DNA of 40,953 nt. It comes from Porticoccaceae bacterium. GTDB lineage: Bacteria; Pseudomonadota; Gammaproteobacteria; Pseudomonadales; Porticoccaceae. The notes under the pieces are model-generated. The model did not search any database, had not been told where the DNA came from, and worked only from the letters and a program-made list of their open reading frames with translations. The number at the start of each line of letters is the position of its first letter. Position 1 is the stretch's first letter. Location of the stretch: assembly GCA_012960115.1 (NCBI GenBank), contig DUBX01000004.1, positions 1-40,953 on the forward strand, written 5' to 3'. The position numbers and the translations under genes were made by a program. Below are positions 34,912 through 40,953 of the stretch, one piece after another.

Positions 34912-35769
34912 TTAGTAATTAAACTTATGGGCGGAAAATAGCCTTTGAGCTGCCAGCCAGACATCGCCGACTTTGCCGTCTCCAATGAGGCTTCCGTCCA
35001 CTTCAATGACCGCGCCAATCTCTTTGGTAGAACTGGTAATCCAGACCTCATCAGCGTCAAGTACCTCTTGTTTGCTGACGATTCGCTCTTCAACCGGAAT
35101 TGAACCATCTTTACGCAGAATATCTAGTAGCATATGGCGCGTAATCCCAGGTAAAAGCTGATTATCTAGAGGTGGAGTGATAAGCGCTCCATCTTTAACG
35201 ATAAAGACATTACATGAACTGGCTTCTGTGAGTTCATTGTTGGCGTTAAACAATAAGGTCTCATCAGTGCCCTGGTCGTATCCTTGCTGAAAATGCAAAA
35301 CATTGCCCAGTAGCGCGGTCGATTTAATGTGGCAGCGCTGCCACCTCAGGTCCTCGGCAGTTGATACCTTATAGCCTTTAGCAACCATTTTGTCTGCTAC
35401 TGGTGCCGTAGGAATGTCAAAGGTAAAGCCAAAGACCGTTGGCTCAACGTCTTCAGGGAAAGCATGGAACCGTTTGGTATCTGCTCCCCGACTAACCTGT
35501 AGGTAAATACCTAAATTACCGTTGCCATTTTTACTGGCAAGGCCTTCACAAAGCGCTTTCCATTGCTGGTGCGACCAATCAATGTTCAAGCCAATACCTT
35601 TGAATCCATCGTTCATTCGGTCAATATGAGGGCCAAAACCTAATAAGATTCCTTGGTAGGAGGGGATAACCTCATAAATGCCGTCACCGAAAAGAAAGCC
35701 TCGATCCAGTGGCGAAATCTTTGCCTCTGACATGGGCATGTACGAACCATTTAGAAAAACAATACTCAT
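34912..35769 (-). CDS. dat: D-amino acid transaminase (D-alanine aminotransferase)
   Basis: A 285-residue class IV (fold-type IV) aminotransferase: 'LDRGFLFGDGIYEV' 21-34, PLP lysine K149 in 'CHIKSTALLGN', 'ELTEASSCNVFIV' and 'LLPGITRHMLLDIL'. The 'RxH' substrate-carboxylate motif (R100, H102 in 'KRFHAFPE') marks D-amino acid transaminase rather than branched-chain or ADC lyase members. It catalyses D-Ala + 2-oxoglutarate to pyruvate + D-Glu, reversibly. It is upstream of alr and downstream of the PxpC-cyclase fusion, with its own candidate promoter between. Confidence 0.9.
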   Translation of the reverse strand: MSIVFLNGSYMPMSEAKISPLDRGFLFGDGIYEVIPSYQGILLGFGPHIDRMNDGFKGIGLNIDWSHQQWKALCEGLASKNGNGNLGIYLQVSRGADTKRFHAFPEDVEPTVFGFTFDIPTAPVADKMVAKGYKVSTAEDLRWQRCHIKSTALLGNVLHFQQGYDQGTDETLLFNANNELTEASSCNVFIVKDGALITPPLDNQLLPGITRHMLLDILRKDGSIPVEERIVSKQEVLDADEVWITSSTKEIGAVIEVDGSLIGDGKVGDVWLAAQRLFSAHKFNY

Positions 35770-35843
35770 TGGTAAACCTTACGTTAATTTGAGCTAAAAA
35801 AAGCGAGGAGCTAATCGTTCGTTTTACATATTATCGATCAAAA

Positions 35844-35872
35844 ATAGTACCAGTTAGTGCTGTTTTAGACAA
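35844..35872 (-). promoter_or_regulatory. Candidate sigma70 promoter for dat-alr
   Basis: Read on the minus strand, TTGTCT (35867-35872) and TACTAT (35844-35849) are separated by exactly 17 bases, giving a transcript leader of about 70 bases before dat. The 195-base gap (35770-35964) after the fusion gene is the longest in this strand run, so an internal promoter is plausible. No terminator for the upstream gene is evident. Confidence 0.5.
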
Positions 35873-35964
35873 AGCTAATTGGTTTTAAATTACGCTAATC
35901 AGCTTCGTTCGAAGGAGAATTTTTGGCTAAATCAGCGTTTTAGTTGAAAATATCTGGTGAGTCG

Positions 35965-37737
35965 CTAAAACCCTGATAACTTTCTTAGATTAGTGACAAG
36001 CTGCTGGCTGACCTCTGAATCGACACCATCTTCTGTTAGGGTGTTTTCGCCAGTGACACCGTCCACACTGCCGCCGTCTGAAAGCATCTGGAGTACCGCC
36101 TTATTATTCCAGTCTGCGAGTATATCTTGACCGCTGATTGCAGATAATAATGCGGTTAAACCATGGGCAGCCCAGTTGGAGATGTCAGCAAGAAGAAGCT
36201 CGTCGCAACCGGTGATTGCCGGACGAATATGAAGCAGTTCTAGTGCTTTAGCAATGTTTCCCATACCTATCTCATTACCCCCATCACCTATGGCGATAGT
36301 GGGGCAGGTGGCTAGGGACAGAAAGCTATCATAATCGGCACAGTGCTCTGAAATGTCTATACCACGCATGTTGTAGTAGCGACCATCATTAGACAGCCCT
36401 GGGCGTTCAATTGAAATAACCAAGGCAGGTTGGTAGTGATCGAGAGCTTTCTGGGCTTGGTTTTGACCGTCTTCATCTATTTTGATCTCTAGAGTCTGAA
36501 AGTCTGTGTTTAACAAAGTACATAGTGGCGTCTCACAGACTAACATTGGAGAGCCACCAATGGCTTCTATCGCCCGATATAGTGCGATTGCGCCAAGTGG
36601 ACCATCGGTTTCAAAGCTACCATTTACGGGAAAACCGGTGCCGATTAGTATTTTACCTTGGGCATTGTGAATCAGTTGAGCGGCTCTTAAGTATGATCCG
36701 TCTTCGATAGCGGATGACATTGTCTTCATGCCCCTAGGGTTGCTAGCGACTAACAGGTTTTCTATTGTTTTGGATAGAGCATCTAGGTTTACGGTAGCCT
36801 TATGTTGCTGAAAACTAATCTCAGCAAGATGCTTTAGATTATGTGCTTGCTCGATACTCACCTCTTCAAAACACACAGCGGCTTCTGGCCCAAGTTGCGC
36901 TAATTTATCGAGATCCAAAGACAGTACAGAGCCTATTTTGGGGTATCCACCAATGGTTTGGCGGTCATTAAGTAGGATTATCGGTTGCCCATCAGGTGGG
37001 ACTTGAATTGCACCCTGGCAAATACCTTCAGACAGAATGCCGCCAACAGAGGGTTTGATAGCCGGTCCGAGCAGTCTAAAACCCATCCGATCATTACGCT
37101 CTGAAATACGGTATTGCCCGTGAAAAAACTGTTTTCTCTGTTGCTCTGTGAAGTAATCTTGCTGGTAGCCTAAGACGACCCTCAGGCTCGTCAATTCAGG
37201 GGTTATTGTTAGATTTTTAGGTTGCTCTTCGTTCGGCATGAAAGATGGAGAGTGCAATAGAGTTTCAGTGCAGGGTATGACGTCACCGCTAGCAAGAGGC
37301 CTACCGTCACCGGTTAAGCCTCCAACCGACTCTCTGGTAACCGTCGCACAACTGCCAAATGTAGGTTCTACATTAAAGCCCCCAGTCACGCCTACATAGC
37401 ATCGCATGCCTACCTTGGCGTAACCTAACTCAATGCGGTCTCCGGGCTTGATCCGATGAGCCGTCCAACAATTTACCGGGATTTTGTTGAGGCTAAGCTC
37501 GACGAGGGCCCCGGTAACGACAAAATAGGTATCAACCGTGGACTCTAGCACCAAGCCGCCTATGGTCACTTCAATAGTGGGTGTGTTAATAGGGTTTGAG
37601 CACAATTTGTTGGCCCAGCGAAAAGAATGACGATCTAAGGGTCCTCCTACCGTAAGACCAATATGATGTTTGCCAAAGCGGCCCTCATCTTGGATTAAAC
37701 TGTGAACGCCTGGTTGAATAACTCTTAGCCCGGTCAT
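35965..37737 (-). CDS. pxpC: Fusion of 5-oxoprolinase subunit PxpC and DUF4392 (D-glutamate cyclase C-terminal-like)
   Basis: A 590-residue two-part protein. Residues 1-305 are PxpC/KipA (biotin-dependent carboxyltransferase-like): 'VHSLIQDEGRFG' 11-22, 'GGPLDRHSFRWAN' 31-43, 'LLNDRQTIGGYPKIG' 255-269. Residues about 320-590 are a DUF4392 domain: 'GTGFP' 366-370, 'ETDGPLGA' 376-383, 'SIERPG' 442-447, 'YYNMRGIDIS' 454-463, 'GDGGNEIGMGN' 484-494. PxpC with PxpA and PxpB cleaves 5-oxoproline to glutamate using ATP. DUF4392 is the C-terminal part of eukaryotic D-glutamate cyclase DGLUCY. The frame is continuous and both motif sets look intact. It overlaps pxpB by four bases (ATGA). The fusion suggests coupling of 5-oxoproline formation and cleavage. 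Confidence 0.9.
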   Translation of the reverse strand: MTGLRVIQPGVHSLIQDEGRFGKHHIGLTVGGPLDRHSFRWANKLCSNPINTPTIEVTIGGLVLESTVDTYFVVTGALVELSLNKIPVNCWTAHRIKPGDRIELGYAKVGMRCYVGVTGGFNVEPTFGSCATVTRESVGGLTGDGRPLASGDVIPCTETLLHSPSFMPNEEQPKNLTITPELTSLRVVLGYQQDYFTEQQRKQFFHGQYRISERNDRMGFRLLGPAIKPSVGGILSEGICQGAIQVPPDGQPIILLNDRQTIGGYPKIGSVLSLDLDKLAQLGPEAAVCFEEVSIEQAHNLKHLAEISFQQHKATVNLDALSKTIENLLVASNPRGMKTMSSAIEDGSYLRAAQLIHNAQGKILIGTGFPVNGSFETDGPLGAIALYRAIEAIGGSPMLVCETPLCTLLNTDFQTLEIKIDEDGQNQAQKALDHYQPALVISIERPGLSNDGRYYNMRGIDISEHCADYDSFLSLATCPTIAIGDGGNEIGMGNIAKALELLHIRPAITGCDELLLADISNWAAHGLTALLSAISGQDILADWNNKAVLQMLSDGGSVDGVTGENTLTEDGVDSEVSQQLVTNLRKLSGF

Positions 37738-38462
37738 TTAAGTGCTCCCAGACTATCCAGGCTACCACCAAGATCTATAAATTCTTGTTTACTGATGGCT
37801 TTAAATATAACTCTGTCTCCCGTCGATACGGGCATGATCGAGTCAGCCTTTGCCTCGAACATGGGTGTTGGGCAAAGCCCGATTACGTTCCACCCGCCGG
37901 GTGATTCAGCAGGATAAACAGCTGTTTGACGGTCGGCAATTGCCACGGCTCCACGAGGCACTTTAAGTCTTGGTGTAGCCAGTCTAGGTGCCGCTATACG
38001 CTCGTCGACTTCCCCTAAGTACGCAAAGCCAGGAGCGAAACCAATGGCGTAAACTCGATATTCTGTAGTTTGATGAATATCTATTACTTGATCAGTTGTT
38101 AAGCCTTTTTTTTCCGCTAAGGAGACTAAATCTGGCCCTGATTCAAGGCTGTAATAGACAGGGAGAGTAATGAGGTTCCCTGCATGATTTGTTGATGTCT
38201 CAGTACATTGGCTGGAAATCTCAGTTGTAGCCGCACGAATGATTTTAGATACCGCAAAGTGATCGGTAAGTAGAGCATCATAGATGACTAAAATAGAGGC
38301 ATAAGAGGCGACTAGATCAATGAGCTTAGAGCCCAGCGCGAGACGAATAGCCGACGAACAAGCTTGTATCTGAGTTGCTACTGCGGCATCAACATGATCG
38401 GAAAAATACACTATTAGAGAATTTTCTCCGGCGACCGATATTCTGACGGCTTGATTTGTCAT
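37734..38462 (-). CDS. pxpB: 5-oxoprolinase subunit PxpB (KipI-like)
   Basis: The 242-residue product has the KipI/PxpB core: 'VYAIGFAPGFAYLGEVD', 'RLKVPRGAVAIADRQTAVYP' and 'ESPGGWNVIGLCP'. With PxpA and PxpC it forms the ATP-dependent 5-oxoprolinase; in Bacillus the homologue was first described as a kinase inhibitor. The start at 38462 ('MTNQAVRIS') is preferred because the frame upstream overlaps the end of pxpA without similarity. It begins 10 bases after pxpA and overlaps pxpC by four. Confidence 0.93.
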   Translation of the reverse strand: MTNQAVRISVAGENSLIVYFSDHVDAAVATQIQACSSAIRLALGSKLIDLVASYASILVIYDALLTDHFAVSKIIRAATTEISSQCTETSTNHAGNLITLPVYYSLESGPDLVSLAEKKGLTTDQVIDIHQTTEYRVYAIGFAPGFAYLGEVDERIAAPRLATPRLKVPRGAVAIADRQTAVYPAESPGGWNVIGLCPTPMFEAKADSIMPVSTGDRVIFKAISKQEFIDLGGSLDSLGALK

Positions 38463-38472
38463 TGGTGATCCA

Positions 38473-39204
38473 TCATCGGAGTAACTGGCGGACTTCTTCA
38501 ATGGCCGCCACGCCATCTGCATTGTCACCATGGACGCAAATTGAATCGGCTTGAATGGATAGCCTATGACCACTGACGGTTGTTATGGTGCCGCTTTTAT
38601 CAAGTTGCGCGACCTGTTCCAGCATCATTTCACGGCTGTGTACTGCGCCAGGTAGTTTTCTACTCAGCAAGGACCCATTATCAGCATAGCAACGATCGGC
38701 AAAGGCTTCAAAGATAACCTCTAGACCAAAAGCGGCAGCTTCTTGGCGATGAGTGTCGGCATCTGGGGTGGCTTGTAACATAAACGCTAACGGCTGTGGT
38801 GTGGAGCTGACAGCCTGCATTACGGCGCTACGAACAAGCCCATTTACCATCATATCGTTGTACAAGGCGCCGTGAGGTTTCACATAAGAAACTGAAACGC
38901 CTACCTCGACCGCAATTTGAGTTAGCGCTGCAATTTGAGACTGTACTAGCTCGATCAATTCGTGGCTGGGCAGTGACATTGAACGACGTCCGAAGCCTTC
39001 TCTATCTGGATAGCTAGGATGGGCACCCACGCAAACACCATTTTCTTTGGCTAGAAGCAATGTTGATCTCATCATGTCTGCGTTACCTGCATGGACACCG
39101 CAAGCAATATTGGCTTGATCGATATGAGGCATTACAAGGGCGTCAACATCCATGACATCACAATGGGTGCTTTCACCTAGATCACAATTTAACAATAGAG
39201 ACAT
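38473..39204 (-). CDS. pxpA: 5-oxoprolinase subunit PxpA (LamB/YcsF family)
   Basis: This 243-residue protein has the full YcsF/PxpA set: 'LLNCDLGES' 4-12, 'ANIACGVHAGN', 'GAHPSYPDREGFGRR', 'YVKPHGALYN', 'FADRCYADNG' and terminal 'SICVHGDN'. PxpA is the catalytic subunit that opens the 5-oxoproline ring with PxpB and PxpC. It is 33 bases downstream of the DUF1445 gene and leads the pxpABC order seen in many bacteria. Family assignment is secure; stereochemical preference is not visible from sequence. Confidence 0.96.
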   Translation of the reverse strand: MSLLLNCDLGESTHCDVMDVDALVMPHIDQANIACGVHAGNADMMRSTLLLAKENGVCVGAHPSYPDREGFGRRSMSLPSHELIELVQSQIAALTQIAVEVGVSVSYVKPHGALYNDMMVNGLVRSAVMQAVSSTPQPLAFMLQATPDADTHRQEAAAFGLEVIFEAFADRCYADNGSLLSRKLPGAVHSREMMLEQVAQLDKSGTITTVSGHRLSIQADSICVHGDNADGVAAIEEVRQLLR

Positions 39205-39237
39205 AACCGTATCCTAACTAAATTCTGGCCCAATTAA

Positions 39238-40044
39238 TTAGCGCTGATCAAAAGTGCTATTGAGTATATCTGTAACCAACATACAGCCAGGGCTGTGAGT
39301 GATGCAAAAGGGCAGTTTTGCCTGTTCAAGCGTGACCTGAGGCGTCACTCCACAGGCCCAAAAAACAGGTTGTTCATCGTTGTTAATTGTTACGGCATCA
39401 CCGTAATCTGGCTTATTAATATCGTTTATCCCTATTAGTTTAGGGTCACCAAAATGGATTGGCGCGCCATGCACCGATGGAAATCGCCCCGTCACCTGGA
39501 TGGCTTCCTGAGTATCTTTGCTGTTGAAAGGGCGCATGCTAACCACCATCTTTCCCTTAAAGGGTCCAGCGGGAGTGCAGTCAATGTTAGTTCGATACAT
39601 GGGAACATTTCGATTTTGGCTAATATTGCGCACCTCTAAGCCTTCTGCAATCAGGGCGTCCTCAAAGGAAAATGAACAGCCGATTAAGAAAGCGACTAAA
39701 GTGTTGTCCCATAAAGCTGAAATGTCAGACATTTCACGTGTTAACTGGCCATTTTCGAACAATCTGTAACTCGATAGATCTGTTCGAACGTCAAGGTCTT
39801 GACCTAACTCGGCAAGATGAGGGTCGCCGACTTTGGACACCGCAATAAGTGGGCATGGCTTTGGGTTGGCTCGACAAAAGAGCCTAAAGTCTTCAGCAAA
39901 TGCTTCAGGTAAAATCACCATATTGCATTGAACATACCCCTTACAGAATCCGGAGGTGGCACCGATGTGCTCGTTGTTGCGGATCAACCTACGAAGTTGC
40001 ACTGGACTGAGGTTATTGGGCATATTATTGGGCGCCTTTTGCAT
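39238..40044 (-). CDS. DUF1445 protein (YcsI / D-glutamate cyclase N-terminal-like)
   Basis: A 268-residue member of DUF1445, often labelled 'putative hydro-lyase': '[17 protein letters not shown]', '[12 protein letters not shown]', '[18 protein letters not shown]', '[13 protein letters not shown]', '[11 protein letters not shown]' and '[12 protein letters not shown]'. In eukaryotic DGLUCY this domain precedes DUF4392, and the enzyme converts D-glutamate to 5-oxo-D-proline. Here the domain is a free protein next to pxpA. Start either at 40044, directly after the proS stop (TAAATG), or at 40023 ('MPNNLS') behind AAAAGG. Its separate role beside the fused DUF4392 is inference. Confidence 0.9.
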   Translation of the reverse strand: MQKAPNNMPNNLSPVQLRRLIRNNEHIGATSGFCKGYVQCNMVILPEAFAEDFRLFCRANPKPCPLIAVSKVGDPHLAELGQDLDVRTDLSSYRLFENGQLTREMSDISALWDNTLVAFLIGCSFSFEDALIAEGLEVRNISQNRNVPMYRTNIDCTPAGPFKGKMVVSMRPFNSKDTQEAIQVTGRFPSVHGAPIHFGDPKLIGINDINKPDYGDAVTINNDEQPVFWACGVTPQVTLEQAKLPFCITHSPGCMLVTDILNSTFDQR

Positions 40045-40953
40045 TTAACTAGCTTTAAATGCATGCTCTTTTAGGAAATTAACAGTATCTTTCAAGGCAA
40101 TATGTTGATTTTCAGTATCTCTACGATGCCTGTATTCTATAGAGCCAGCTTCTAGTCCTCTATCACCCACAACAATTCTATGGGGGATCCCAATGAGCTC
40201 GACATTTGCAAGCATACCGCCAAGCCTAGCCTTAGCTTCGTCCATGAAGAGTACCTCGTAACCTGACTCGGTTAATTGATCATAAAGCGTCTCGCAGGTT
40301 TCTTTGACAGCATCAGATTTATGCATATTAATGGGCACAATAGCAATCTGAAATGGGGCGATAGATTCGGGCCAGATTATGCCATTTTCATCGTTATTTT
40401 GCTCAATAGCAGCCGCTACTATTCGGCTAACGCCAATGCCATAGCAGCCCATGCTCATATACTGTTCCTTACCATTCTCATCCAATACAGTAGCTTTCAT
40501 CGCCTCACTATATTTTGTGCCTAGCTGGAATATGTGACCCACTTCAATGCCGCGCTTTATTTCCAAAATACCCTTGCCATCGGGGCTTGCATCACCTGCT
40601 ACAACATTACGAATGTCAGCGATGACATAGTCAGCAGTATCTCGCTGCCAGTTGGCTCCGGTAAAGTGGTAACCATCGCGATTTGCACCGCAGGCAAAGT
40701 CACTGAGTACTGCGGCACTTGGATCTACCACTAAAGGCAGGGCGAGGTTGACCGGTCCGATCGACCCTGGAGAGCATTTGAGAACATCTTTAATCTGCTC
40801 TTCGGTGGCGAAACTGATCTTTGACTTAAGCCCTAAGACCCCTTGAGCTTTGACTTCATTAAGTTCGTGGTCACCGCGTAACATTAGCCCGTAGAGCTGG
40901 GTCTTACCCATGTCATCTTCGGCACTTATAATAAGAGATTTTAGCGTCTTCTC
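40045..40953 (-). CDS. proS: Prolyl-tRNA synthetase (C-terminal part, cut by window end)
   Basis: The frame is open at the right edge; 302 C-terminal residues are visible. 'LMLRGDHELNEVKAQ', 'SPGSIGPVNL', 'DFACGANRDGYHF' belong to the end of the inserted editing domain. 'EVGHIFQLGTKYSEAM', 'MGCYGIGVSRIVAAAIEQ' and 'IIWPESIAPFQIAIVP' are class II motif 3 and the anticodon-binding domain of bacterial ProRS. It charges tRNA-Pro. It abuts the DUF1445 gene with no gap, so the 5-oxoprolinase genes may share its transcript; together with putA this gives the right-hand region a proline/glutamate theme. Confidence 0.97.
   Translation of the reverse strand, partial: EKTLKSLIISAEDDMGKTQLYGLMLRGDHELNEVKAQGVLGLKSKISFATEEQIKDVLKCSPGSIGPVNLALPLVVDPSAAVLSDFACGANRDGYHFTGANWQRDTADYVIADIRNVVAGDASPDGKGILEIKRGIEVGHIFQLGTKYSEAMKATVLDENGKEQYMSMGCYGIGVSRIVAAAIEQNNDENGIIWPESIAPFQIAIVPINMHKSDAVKETCETLYDQLTESGYEVLFMDEAKARLGGMLANVELIGIPHRIVVGDRGLEAGSIEYRHRRDTENQHIALKDTVNFLKEHAFKAS

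Noticed and set aside
1-40953. CRISPR arrays, tRNA/rRNA genes, insertion sequences, prophage or toxin-antitoxin genes
   Set aside because: No regularly spaced repeats, cloverleaf-like sequences, transposases or integrases were seen on either strand.

Overview
The window looks like a chromosomal segment from a marine-type gammaproteobacterium. It is moderately AT-leaning, densely packed, and full of overlapping stop/start pairs (ATGA, TAATG, 8-nt overlaps) with Shine-Dalgarno sites. Species cannot be fixed from sequence alone. Both ends cut through genes: a formate dehydrogenase alpha subunit at the left and prolyl-tRNA synthetase at the right. I saw no rRNA, tRNA, CRISPR array, insertion sequence or phage gene, and no gene-free stretch longer than about 260 bases.

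Region 1 (1-10.3 kb) serves molybdenum enzymology. The end of an NAD-dependent formate dehydrogenase operon (fdsA-fdhD-fdsD) is followed by an oppositely oriented exported sulfatase. Then comes a nearly complete molybdenum cofactor set: moaC-moaD-moaE-mobA, xdhC, moeB-moaB-moeA-moaA. A structured-looking leader sits before xdhC.

Region 2 (10.5-23.9 kb) handles acyl-CoA, alcohol and lipid-like substrates. A double-headed TetR regulator precedes an iron alcohol dehydrogenase, a hot-dog thioesterase and an SDR. Next are a lytic transglycosylase and a CPBP intramembrane protease, then (minus strand) tesB and an MDR reductase. A second run contains three acyl-CoA dehydrogenases, an HSD17B4-like SDR and a quinone-oxidoreductase-like MDR, closed by a strong terminator.

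Region 3 (24.0-29.3 kb) holds a YbjQ protein, a DedA membrane protein and a PlsC-like acyltransferase. It then has a compact flavin-themed run: a two-dinucleotide-site oxidoreductase, a DUF2855 protein, a UbiX-type prenyltransferase and a PPOX-like flavoprotein.

Region 4 (29.3-41 kb) concerns proline, glutamate and D-amino acids. A PutA without a DNA-binding domain is divergent from an Lrp-type regulator, with a clean inverted repeat between them. Then, all on the minus strand and read from the right end, come proS, a DUF1445 D-glutamate-cyclase-like protein, pxpA, pxpB, and a fusion of PxpC with a DUF4392 domain. D-amino acid transaminase and alanine racemase follow. DUF1445 and DUF4392 are the two halves of the eukaryotic D-glutamate cyclase DGLUCY; here they bracket, and one is fused to, the 5-oxoprolinase PxpABC. 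The arrangement suggests a dedicated D-alanine / D-glutamate / 5-oxoproline / glutamate route, and I regard it as the most interesting system in the window.
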